From assembly GCF_013344475.1 (NCBI RefSeq), contig NZ_JABUOU010000004.1, positions 395,286 through 459,285 of the forward strand: a DNA stretch of 64,000 nt, written 5' to 3'. The notes beneath the pieces are model-generated. The model was not told the DNA's origin, made no database searches, and saw nothing but the letters and a program-made list of their open reading frames with translations. This document shows positions 1 to 6,710 of this stretch, in pieces (position 1 is the stretch's first letter; every line of letters begins with the position of its first letter). The stretch comes from Martelella limonii (GTDB taxonomy: Bacteria; Pseudomonadota; Alphaproteobacteria; Rhizobiales; Rhizobiaceae). The position numbers and the translations under genes were made by a program.

Positions 1-428
1 TTGGCACCGATATTGACCCCGACAATGCCCTGAAAGCGGCGGTTCTTCAGACGCTCGGCAAGGGCCGCGTGGCCGTCATTGTTGAAGCCCATCCGGTTGA
101 TCACGGCCTCGTCCCTGACGAGCCGGAACAGCCTCGGCTTGTCATTGCCGGCCTGCGGTAGCGGCGTGACCGTTCCGGCCTCTGCATGGCCAAAGCCGAG
201 CTTCAGGAGCCCAGAGAGCGCTTCGCCATTCTTGTCGAGACCGGCCGCAACACCGAGCGGATTGGCAAAGGAAAGACCCGCAACGACGGTTGCAAGCCTT
301 GCCTCCCGCGCATGACGCGCGCCCGGCAGGAGGCCGGTACGGATCGCCTTCAGCGTCAGGCCGTGGGCAAGCTCGGGATCGAGCGCGAAGGCGGCACGGC
401 GACCACCCAATCTGTAAAGATCGATCAT
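1..428 (-). CDS. pyrD: Dihydroorotate dehydrogenase (quinone), N-terminal part, cut by window edge
   Basis: Class 2 dihydroorotate dehydrogenase oxidises dihydroorotate to orotate in pyrimidine synthesis and passes electrons to membrane quinone through FMN. About 142 N-terminal residues are visible. They begin MIDLYRLGGRRAAFALDPE and include the family segments FANPLGVAAGLDKNGEA (FMN/substrate side), AGTVTPLPQ and INRMGFNNDG. The N-terminal helical extension typical of membrane-associated class 2 enzymes is present. The ATG at 426-428 overlaps the stop of the upstream DUF952 gene as ATGA, so the two are probably translationally coupled. The C-terminus lies outside the window. Family assignment is firm; pyrC lies about 18 kb away. 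Confidence 0.93.
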   Translation of the reverse strand, partial: MIDLYRLGGRRAAFALDPELAHGLTLKAIRTGLLPGARHAREARLATVVAGLSFANPLGVAAGLDKNGEALSGLLKLGFGHAEAGTVTPLPQAGNDKPRLFRLVRDEAVINRMGFNNDGHAALAERLKNRRFQGIVGVNIGA

Positions 429-775
429 CCGAGCAACCCCGCAAAATCGTGGCGACCGTTGGCGGAAAGCGGCAACGGCCGATCCCAGAGAACGGCATCA
501 AGCGGAAGGTCGCCGTAAAGATGGGGAAACAGCGCTCCCCCGCGCGACGGCTCATATTTCAGCTGAGCGCCGAGCACGGCCGGATCGACCGCAACCAGAT
601 AAAGGTCGGTCTTTCCGGCAAAATGCCGGGCTGCGGTTTCCGACAGCTGATCAGCCGTTGAAAAATGGATGAAGCCATCGGCAATATCCACCGGCGCGCC
701 CGTAAACACGCCTGTCTCCCTTGCCACCAGCCATTCATTGGCCGTGACGATCTTGAATATCGGTTGTTCCGTCAT
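425..775 (-). CDS. DUF952 family protein
   Basis: This is a small soluble protein of 116 residues with the DUF952 pattern: IFKIVTANEW near the start, then GVFTGAPVDIADGFIHFSTA, then LYLVAVDPAVLGAQLKYEPS and a C-terminal LFPHLYGDLPLDAV. DUF952 has no established biochemical role; a resemblance to ADP-ribosyl-type folds has been suggested for the family, and I see nothing that proves an activity. I chose the ATG at 773-775 (MTEQPIFKIV) because the conserved domain starts immediately after it, although the frame stays open upstream. The gene overlaps pyrD by an ATGA and is probably co-transcribed with it, an arrangement familiar in rhizobia. Confidence 0.85.
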   Translation of the reverse strand: MTEQPIFKIVTANEWLVARETGVFTGAPVDIADGFIHFSTADQLSETAARHFAGKTDLYLVAVDPAVLGAQLKYEPSRGGALFPHLYGDLPLDAVLWDRPLPLSANGRHDFAGLLG

Positions 776-945
776 TGTCCGCTCTACCGCCTGTGTCTGA
801 GGCCGGTTTGGCAAAGAGCGGGACAAATGTCCATCGGTGGCGCCGCCTGAAAGCCTGAACACTGGAAAAATACGCCTTTTGTCGTGACTGGACGCTTTTA
901 TGGGTTGCTAAGCGGGGCTGACGGCGACCATAAAGAGCAACAGCT

Positions 946-970
946 TTATTGTTTCGCGGATCAACAATAA
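946..970. promoter_or_regulatory. Perfect 8-bp inverted repeat between divergent genes
   Basis: TTATTGTT (946-953) is followed by a 9-base spacer and AACAATAA (963-970). It lies 50 bases before the response-regulator start and in the divergent gap with the DUF952-pyrD pair. No T-run follows on either strand, so an operator is more likely than a terminator. The binding protein is unknown. Confidence 0.45.
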
Positions 971-1019
971 TCCCGAACCAGGCCGAATGTTCAGGAACCG
1001 CCTTTGGGAGGAGGCCAGG

Positions 1020-1667
1020 ATGACCGGACAGACAATTCTGATCGCTGACGACCACCCGCTTTTCCGCAGCGCCCTCAAGCAGGCGATCGGCGGGATGGCC
1101 ACGACTTACGATGTGGTCGAGGCCGGAGACTTCGAAACCGCCCAGCAGGCCGCCCGCGACACGCCCGAGGCCGAACTGATGCTGCTTGATCTTGCCATGC
1201 CCGGCGTCAGCGGCTTTTCCGGACTGATCACGCTGCGCTCGGAATTTTCGAGCCTGCCGATCGTGGTGATTTCGGGCAGCGATGACGACGACACCATCCG
1301 ACGATCGCTCGCGCTTGGCGCCTCCGGCTTCATCTCCAAATCCGTCGGCATCGACGAACTGCGCACCGGCATCAGCACGGTTCTCGCCGGGGAGGTCTAC
1401 ACGCCCAAATCGTTCGGCGGCGGAGAGGAGAGCGATCCCGATATCGCCGACATGCTGCAGCGCCTGCAAACGCTCACGCCCCAGCAGTCGCGCGTGCTGC
1501 GCATGCTGTGCGAGGGGCTCTTGAACAAGCAGATCGCCTACGAGCTCAACGTTTCGGAAGCCACCGTCAAGGCCCATGTTTCCGCGATCCTCCTGAAGCT
1601 CAATGTCGACAGTCGCACGCAGGCGGTGATCCAGCTCGGCAAGGTCAACATGGCAATGGTGGCCTGA
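1020..1667 (+). CDS. NarL/FixJ-family response regulator (CrbR/AgmR-like)
   Basis: A 215-residue two-component output protein. The receiver domain spans about residues 4-120, with acidic residues at ADD (9-11), a phospho-acceptor Asp57 in MLLDLAMPG, Ser85 in VVISGS and Lys107 in GFISKS. A LuxR-type helix-turn-helix follows at about 145-205 (LTPQQSRVLRMLCEGLLNKQIA, then SEATVKAHVSAILLKL). The ATG at 1020 has a strong ribosome site, GGGAGGAGG at 1006-1014; an upstream in-frame ATG at 987 lacks one. In other proteobacteria, regulators of this type (CrbR, AgmR) pair with SLC5-fused hybrid kinases and control acetate or alcohol use. The CrbS-like kinase at 6711-10214 is therefore a candidate partner. 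That pairing is inference. Confidence 0.88.
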   Translation: MTGQTILIADDHPLFRSALKQAIGGMATTYDVVEAGDFETAQQAARDTPEAELMLLDLAMPGVSGFSGLITLRSEFSSLPIVVISGSDDDDTIRRSLALGASGFISKSVGIDELRTGISTVLAGEVYTPKSFGGGEESDPDIADMLQRLQTLTPQQSRVLRMLCEGLLNKQIAYELNVSEATVKAHVSAILLKLNVDSRTQAVIQLGKVNMAMVA

Positions 1668-1752
1668 GGGGGACAGGATTTTATTCCTGTCCGGCTTTAC
1701 GCTCCGCCTGCCGTTACGCTATAGGTTCTATGGCGAGAAACGGACACCGGCG

Positions 1753-2427
1753 ATGCTTGAGAAGCTCACACATGGCGAGATATGGAGCGCGATCGACCGG
1801 CTGGCCGAGCGCCACAAGCTGACCCCATCCGGCCTTGCGCGCAAGGCAGGCCTCGACCCGACCACCTTCAACAAGTCGAAACGGCGCGCCGCCGACGGGC
1901 GCGAGCGGTGGCCGTCAATGGAATCCTTTGCCAAGATCCTGGCAGCCACCAACACCTCGATGAGCGATTTCATCGGCGAAATGCCGGCTGTCGAGCCGCC
2001 CGCGCGCGCGCCCGTGGGCGCGTTCCCGCCGCAGCCTTCGACCATCCCGCTTCTGGGGCTTGCCCGCGCGGGCACCGGCGGGTTCTTCGACGATGGCGGT
2101 TTTCCCGTCGGCCAGGGCTGGGACGAGGTCGATTTCCCAGCACCCGCCCGCACCGCGCAGGGGATCTACGCGCTCGAAGTGCAGGGCGACAGCATGTTGC
2201 CGCTTTACCGCGACGGCGATGTCCTGATCGTGGAGGCGAGCGCCGACACCCGCAAGGGTGATCGGGTGGTGGTGCGCACACGCGACGGTGAGGTGCTGGC
2301 CAAGGTGCTGGTGCGCCGCACGACCCGCCAGATCGAGCTGATGTCGATCAACCCGGACCATGAGAACATCGTCTTCGACCTTTCAGAGGTCGAATGGATC
2401 GCCCGCATCCTGTGGGCCAGTCAGTAA
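1753..2427 (+). CDS. LexA/CI-like transcriptional regulator, HTH plus S24 peptidase domain
   Basis: A 224-residue protein. The N-terminal XRE-like helix-turn-helix (about residues 8-75) reads HKLTPSGLARKAGLDPTTFNK. A proline-rich linker follows, then an S24 peptidase domain (about 97-215). The catalytic pair is visible as Ser147 (GDSMLPLYRDGDVLIV) and Lys184 (GEVLAKVLVRR). An Ala106-Gly107 dipeptide sits where LexA and CI repressors cleave themselves. RecA-stimulated autocleavage is possible but unproved; many chromosomal rhizobial S24 regulators have unknown stimuli. No phage genes are nearby. A TerB-like gene follows after 24 bases and may be co-transcribed. Confidence 0.87.
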   Translation: MLEKLTHGEIWSAIDRLAERHKLTPSGLARKAGLDPTTFNKSKRRAADGRERWPSMESFAKILAATNTSMSDFIGEMPAVEPPARAPVGAFPPQPSTIPLLGLARAGTGGFFDDGGFPVGQGWDEVDFPAPARTAQGIYALEVQGDSMLPLYRDGDVLIVEASADTRKGDRVVVRTRDGEVLAKVLVRRTTRQIELMSINPDHENIVFDLSEVEWIARILWASQ

Positions 2428-2451
2428 TTCCCGCGACCGAGTCACACGCAG

Positions 2452-2880
2452 ATGTCACAATCCACCCCCCGCGCCGAGATCACCCATTATGATGCGCTTG
2501 TCTATGTGATGGTGATGGCCTCTGCCGTCGACAGTGCGATGAGCGATACCGAGCTTGAGCGCATCGGACAGATTGCCCGTTCGCTGCCGGTTTTCGACGG
2601 TTTCGATGACGATCTCCTGACCGAAATCGCCCGCGACTGCGCAAATATCCTGTCGGGGCCGGAAGGCATGGATATCGCCCTCGAAATCATCCGCGACGCG
2701 CTTCCGAAGAGACTTTACGACACGGCCTACGCGCTCGCTGTCGAGATCATGTCGGTAGACCGGGTGGTGAGCGCCGAGGAAATCCGCCTTCTGCAACTGA
2801 TCCGCGACCGGCTGCATCTGGACAAGCTCACCTGCGCGGCAATCGAACGCGGCGCGATCGCCCGCTACCGACCGGCCTGA
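2452..2880 (+). CDS. TerB-like (tellurite resistance TerB superfamily) protein
   Basis: This is an acidic, all-helical protein of 142 residues. It matches the TerB pattern: ALVYVMVMASAVDSAMSDTELERIGQIARSLP near the start, and YALAVEIMSVDRVVSAEEIRLLQLIRDRLHL near the end. The two helical repeats each carry an acidic D-x-x-[MV]-[SD]-x-x-E patch, thought to bind metal in TerB proteins. No other ter genes (terZABCDEF) are adjacent, so a tellurite phenotype should not be assumed; stand-alone TerB-like proteins are common and uncharacterised. It starts 24 bases after the S24 regulator and probably shares its transcript. Confidence 0.8.
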   Translation: MSQSTPRAEITHYDALVYVMVMASAVDSAMSDTELERIGQIARSLPVFDGFDDDLLTEIARDCANILSGPEGMDIALEIIRDALPKRLYDTAYALAVEIMSVDRVVSAEEIRLLQLIRDRLHLDKLTCAAIERGAIARYRPA

Positions 2881-3084
2881 GACAGGGCTTTCGCAATCGC
2901 GCCCGCACGCACAGCTTTATCTTTCAAATTGCTAAATGCGTTTGAATCTCGGCATATAAGAACATCATCAATTAATGAAGTATCAGACTCTCGCCCAATG
3001 CCATAATTACTTGTTGTAATTTTCTCCGGCAGATCGTTTACTAGTATAAACTTCATTCATCGGTGCGCATTTAAGAGGGGTCTA
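2881..3084 (+). promoter_or_regulatory. AT-rich upstream region of the glycosyltransferase with two inverted repeats
   Basis: This gap is strikingly AT-rich against GC-rich flanks. It contains a perfect inverted repeat AATTAC-TTGTT-GTAATT (3005-3021) and an imperfect palindrome GTTTACTAGTATAAAC (3036-3051). These lie just before the ribosome site AGAGGGG and the ATG at 3085. Such AT-rich islands before surface-polysaccharide genes are classic targets of MucR/Ros or nucleoid proteins in rhizobia. That link is inference. I see no credible gene here. Confidence 0.4.
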
Positions 3085-4962
3085 ATGTCCATCTTGAAGC
3101 AAGCTGCTGTACAGTCCTTTGCACAGGGCGAGACGCCTGCGCGCGATCTGCCTGAAACCATGCGGAAGGAACGCCGCATGCTGTGCCGGCTGGGCTTCGA
3201 CGAAGCGCTCATCGAAAGCGCCCTGAAAGCCGCGCGCGCCAACAACACCTCGATTGAGACCGAGTTGCTTTCAAGCGGTGCGGTGGATCAGGACGTCTAT
3301 TACAGGAGGCTCGCGCATTATCTGGTACTGCCCTTTGAAGCGCGCCTTCCCGAGGACTGGGTGGTCGACCGCCCGAGCATGGATCGCCTGCTTTCGGACC
3401 CGCGCGGACTGAGGCTCGATCACGGCGCGGCAGAGCGTCGCTACGGCGTGGTGCCGTCTGCCCACGATCTCGCCGATCTCCACATCCGTCTGTCCTCGCA
3501 TCCCGAAATCAGGCGTTGCGTGATCATCACCACGCCGCGGGCCGTGCGCGCTGCGGTTTGGAGGGCCGGCGCGCGCCGACGGCTGTTCGACACCGTGAAC
3601 GAACTGATGGTGTGGGAGCCGCGGTTTTCGTCGAGGATCGTGTTCTGGGGCAAGCAGGGCTTTCTTCTGGGCGGCGGCGCAGCCTCCTTCGTGACCGGCC
3701 TCCTGTTCTTCCCCGTCGAGACGCTGCTTGCTTCCCACATCATCTTCACCGCGCTCTACCTGTTTTCGCTGCTGGTCAGGCTGGCCTCGGCGCGCGCCGC
3801 ATCGAACACCCCCACCGGCTCCGCCATTACCCCTCACCGCGACCTGCCGGTCTACACGCTGCTGATACCGCTCTACCGGGAAGCCGGCATGATCGCGCAG
3901 CTCAGGCAAAGCATGGAGGCGCTCAACTGGCCGGTCTCCAAACTCGATATCAAGCTCATCTGCGAGGAGGATGACCGCGACACGCGTGCGGCCATCGTAA
4001 ATGCCCGGCTTCCCGCCCAGTTCGAAACCGTGGTTGTGCCGCCCGGCGGACCGCGCACCAAGCCCAATGCGCTGAATTATGCGCTGCGCGGCGCGCGCGG
4101 ACGATATCTGGTGATCTACGATGCCGAGGACCGGCCCCATCCCGACCAGTTGCGCGAGGCGTTCGAAACCTTCCGCCGCGCGCCGCGCCAGCTCGCCTGC
4201 CTGCAGGCGCCGCTCACGATTTCCAATATCGGCTGCAACTGGATCACCGGGCTCTACGCCTGCGAATATGCCGGACTGTTTCGCGGCATCCTGCCGTTTC
4301 TTGCCCGCCACCGGTTTCCGGTGCCGCTCGGCGGCACCTCCAACCATTTCCGCATCGAGGCGCTGCGTCGCTGCCGCGCCTGGGATCCCTACAATGTCGC
4401 GGAGGACGCCGATCTCGGCCTGCGCCTCCACCGTCTCGGCTATTATTGCGGCGCGATATCCCTTGCAACGCTTGAAGATGCGCCGACCGGGATAGGGGCA
4501 TGGATTGCCCAGCGATCGCGCTGGATCAAGGGCTGGCTGCAGACGACGCTGGTGGCGCTGCGCGAACCCGGCCGGTTGCGCGACGAGATCGGGCTTTTGA
4601 ATTTCGCGGTGTTCCTTGCAAGCACCGGCGGGCTGATCCTGTCGGCGCTGCTGCATCCGCTGCTGTTCGTCTCCGTGGTCACCACGGCCTGGCTGATGCT
4701 GCAGCCGGCGCCCGACCCCGGACCGATACAGCAGGTGCTGACCGGCATCGATCTCATCAATATCCTGGCAAGCTACTGGATCTTCCTGAGGCTCGGCGGC
4801 TCACGGATGACCAAGGGCGAGCTCGCGCGCATGGGCGCAAGCGCCGTCTGGCTGCCAGTCTACTGGCTGATGCTGTCGTTTGCGGGATGGAAGGCTTTTC
4901 TGGAACTCTATCACGCGCCCTATCTCTGGCGCAAAACCGACCACCGGCCCTCTGAATCGTGA
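3085..4962 (+). CDS. Membrane family-2 glycosyltransferase with N-terminal MshEN-like domain
   Basis: A 625-residue inner-membrane enzyme that probably polymerises or exports a polysaccharide. Residues 30-165 resemble the MshEN (type II secretion E N-terminal) domain, e.g. LLSSGAVDQDVYYRRLAHYLVLPF; some MshEN domains bind cyclic di-GMP. Two hydrophobic segments follow (about 190-232). The GT2 catalytic domain (about 255-485) shows YTLLIPLYREAG, the DAED metal/nucleotide motif (346-349), GGTSNHFR (416-423), the catalytic-base region VAEDADLGLRLH (438-449) and the processive-type QRSRW (476-480). Further membrane helices lie after 500. These motifs match cellulose-synthase-like enzymes; the sugar product cannot be read from the sequence. 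No bcs, exo or ndv genes adjoin it. Confidence 0.85.
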   Translation: MSILKQAAVQSFAQGETPARDLPETMRKERRMLCRLGFDEALIESALKAARANNTSIETELLSSGAVDQDVYYRRLAHYLVLPFEARLPEDWVVDRPSMDRLLSDPRGLRLDHGAAERRYGVVPSAHDLADLHIRLSSHPEIRRCVIITTPRAVRAAVWRAGARRRLFDTVNELMVWEPRFSSRIVFWGKQGFLLGGGAASFVTGLLFFPVETLLASHIIFTALYLFSLLVRLASARAASNTPTGSAITPHRDLPVYTLLIPLYREAGMIAQLRQSMEALNWPVSKLDIKLICEEDDRDTRAAIVNARLPAQFETVVVPPGGPRTKPNALNYALRGARGRYLVIYDAEDRPHPDQLREAFETFRRAPRQLACLQAPLTISNIGCNWITGLYACEYAGLFRGILPFLARHRFPVPLGGTSNHFRIEALRRCRAWDPYNVAEDADLGLRLHRLGYYCGAISLATLEDAPTGIGAWIAQRSRWIKGWLQTTLVALREPGRLRDEIGLLNFAVFLASTGGLILSALLHPLLFVSVVTTAWLMLQPAPDPGPIQQVLTGIDLINILASYWIFLRLGGSRMTKGELARMGASAVWLPVYWLMLSFAGWKAFLELYHAPYLWRKTDHRPSES

Positions 4963-4970
4963 GGAAAGAC

Positions 4971-5044
4971 TGGAGCGGGTAGCGGGAATCGAACCCGCGC
5001 GTTCAGCTTGGGAAGCTGACAGGCTACCATTACATCATACCCGC
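4971..5044 (-). tRNA. tRNA-Gly (anticodon CCC)
   Basis: On the minus strand this 74-base gene folds as a tRNA: acceptor stem GCGGGTA pairing with TACCCGC, D-loop AATGGTAG, anticodon stem TCAGC/GCTGA around loop TTCCCAA (anticodon CCC), T-arm with GGTTCGATTCC, and an encoded TCCA end. The D-stem is weak, with a T-C mismatch. It reads the GGG glycine codon. Its 3' end lies 8 bases past the convergent glycosyltransferase stop. Confidence 0.95.
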
Positions 5045-5330
5045 CGGCGCACGGATACGGCCCCAGCAGGACCTCCAAGCGTGCGACAACCCGCTTTCAA
5101 TATCACCGCGCCACCGCGCCCGGCAAGCCGAAAATGCGGAGCCCGGAGCGGCGGGCGAAGCGCGCGTTGCGGCATCGGATGGAACGGCAGCGGCGATGGG
5201 CGATCGCTTTCTCGTTCCAGGCGTTGCCGTTCTCTCAAGGCCTGCATTGAGCCCGGAAGTGCGGCGTGGCCCGCGCCTTCGGCACGGCCTCTCCCCGCCT
5301 GGCCCCGCGCGGTTACGGGCATGGGGCTTG
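5045..5330. other. Intergenic stretch with no recognisable gene
   Basis: About 285 GC-rich bases lie between the tRNA upstream side and the candidate riboswitch. Frames on both strands give low-complexity Arg/Ala/Gly/Pro translations without domains or ribosome sites. It must hold the tRNA-Gly promoter on the minus strand, which I cannot place with confidence. Confidence 0.5.
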
Positions 5331-5334
5331 ACGG

Positions 5335-5485
5335 CGGGCCGTTGGGGAGTAAATGTCATGTCCAGTCCGGCCGGACCTCGTGAGGCGGCAGGACGAACCC
5401 GGTGCCGGGCCCCTCTGGCGAGAGTTCTGACGGCGCTCTCGTGATGTCGGTACCGCCCGCAAATTAGCCGGCGGACATGGTTACC
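5335..5485 (+). promoter_or_regulatory. Candidate yybP-ykoY (manganese-sensing) riboswitch
   Basis: The segment opens with TTGGGGAGTA (5344-5353), the hallmark first box of yybP-ykoY RNAs. CATGTCC (5357-5363) can pair exactly with GGACATG (5473-5479) to close the domain, and several GC-rich hairpins lie between. A GGCGAGAG stretch is a possible but imperfect form of the second conserved loop. The element sits about 100 bases before a TerC/DUF475 gene; TerC-type exporters are the classic targets of this Mn2+ riboswitch. Location and first box are strong, the second box is not fully convincing. Confidence 0.5.
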
Positions 5486-5583
5486 TTGCTTCAAAATCTG
5501 ACGTTTAGGACGCCTGCGCGTGGTCTTCGCGCATGCGCTTTTTTCTGTGATCCGATATCTTTCACCCTGCGGGAGGCGCATCC

Positions 5584-6636
5584 ATGAGAGCCTCCACCCT
5601 GTCCTATTTCAAATGGGCCTTCATCATCACCATCCTCGGCCTCGCTGCCAGCACGCTCTTCGGCTATTTCAGCTTCGGGGTCAGCGGTGCGCTTGCTTTC
5701 CTGTTCATCACCGCGGTTCTGGCGGTGCTGGAGATTTCACTTTCCTTCGACAATGCGGTCGTCAATGCCAACAAGCTCAAGACCATGAGCCATGTCTGGC
5801 AGAGGCGCTTCCTGACCTGGGGCATCCTGATCGCGGTGTTCGGCATGCGGCTGGTGTTCCCGCTGGTGATTGTGGCGCTTGCCGCCAAGATCGGCCCGAT
5901 CGCCGCCATCCACCTCGCCTTTGCCGAGCCGAAGACCTATGCCGCGATCATGCAGGAGGCGCATCTGCCGATCGCAGCCTTTGGCGGGACCTTCCTGCTG
6001 ATGGTCGGGCTCTCCTATTTCTTCGACCACGAAAAGGAGGTCCACTGGTTTGCGCCTCTCGAACGGCCGATGGCAAAGCTTGCCGCCGTCAAGGGCATCG
6101 AGACCGGCATTGCGCTGATCCTGGTGCTGGTATTTTCCAATCTGGTACCGGACGGGCGCGCGGAGGACTTCCTCTATCCGGCGCTCTACGGTCTCCTGAC
6201 CTATCTCGCGATCGAGGTGTTCAGCGGGCTGATGGATGCGACCCAGACCCAGACCGTCAAGGCCGCAGCGCAGGGCGGGCTCGGTGCCTTCATCTATCTC
6301 GAAGTGCTTGATGCGAGCTTTTCCTTCGACGGCGTGATCGGCGCCTTTGCGCTGACCAAAAACCTGCTGGTGATCGCGATCGGCCTTGGCATCGGGGCGA
6401 TGTATGTGCGCTCGCTGACCATCATGCTGGTCGACCGGCAGACGCTGTCGCAATTCCGCTTCCTGGAGCATGGCGCGTTCTACGCCATTCTGGTGCTGGC
6501 GGTGATCATGTACACCCAGACGCTGCTGCATATTCCGGAAGCGATCACTGGTCTGGTCGGTGCGGGCCTGATCGCGCTTTCGCTGTGGTCATCCATCCGC
6601 TGGCGCAAGCTTCAGGAACTCGTCGACACGATCTGA
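5584..6636 (+). CDS. TerC/DUF475 family integral membrane protein, candidate Mn2+ exporter
   Basis: A 350-residue inner-membrane protein with about nine hydrophobic helices. It has the family's two repeated acidic signatures inside membrane segments: LEISLSFDNAVVNANKL near residue 55 and LDASFSFDGVIGAFALTKN near 240. TerC relatives such as Alx, YkoY and MeeF export manganese, with these Asp/Glu residues as likely metal ligands. The DUF475 branch itself is less studied. The ATG at 5584 follows GGGAGGCGCATCC. A candidate yybP-ykoY riboswitch precedes the gene and a strong terminator follows, so it looks like a single-gene transcription unit. Confidence 0.87.
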   Translation: MRASTLSYFKWAFIITILGLAASTLFGYFSFGVSGALAFLFITAVLAVLEISLSFDNAVVNANKLKTMSHVWQRRFLTWGILIAVFGMRLVFPLVIVALAAKIGPIAAIHLAFAEPKTYAAIMQEAHLPIAAFGGTFLLMVGLSYFFDHEKEVHWFAPLERPMAKLAAVKGIETGIALILVLVFSNLVPDGRAEDFLYPALYGLLTYLAIEVFSGLMDATQTQTVKAAAQGGLGAFIYLEVLDASFSFDGVIGAFALTKNLLVIAIGLGIGAMYVRSLTIMLVDRQTLSQFRFLEHGAFYAILVLAVIMYTQTLLHIPEAITGLVGAGLIALSLWSSIRWRKLQELVDTI

Positions 6637-6642
6637 CGATCG

Positions 6643-6671
6643 GGGCGGGTCCTTCAGGGACCCGCCCTTTC
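6643..6671 (+). terminator. Rho-independent terminator after DUF475 gene
   Basis: A 10-bp GC-rich perfect stem GGGCGGGTCC/GGACCCGCCC with loop TTCAG, followed by TTTCG, starts 6 bases after the stop codon. Confidence 0.8.
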
Positions 6672-6710
6672 GCCCTTCTTGCTTGCTATCCCTTCGAAGC
6701 AGCGCGCCGT

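Noticed and set aside
897-941. Further inverted matches TTTATGG/CCATAAA and GTTGCT/AGCAAC
   Set aside because: The two pairs interleave rather than nest and are widely spaced, so they do not form one simple hairpin or operator.
1753-2880. S24 repressor and TerB-like gene as prophage remnants
   Set aside because: No other phage genes, normal base composition, and both families are common on rhizobial chromosomes.
2865-3056. A 63-codon minus-strand frame in the AT-rich gap
   Set aside because: It overlaps the terB end and the dyads of the glycosyltransferase promoter, has no ribosome site and no recognisable domain.
4971-5044. tRNA-Gly as an integration site for a mobile island
   Set aside because: No integrase, no repeated tRNA 3' end and no change of gene content beside it.
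5030-5581. Open frames on both strands between tRNA-Gly and the DUF475 gene
   Set aside because: Arg/Ala/Gly/Pro-rich translations, overlap with the tRNA and the candidate riboswitch, no ribosome site.
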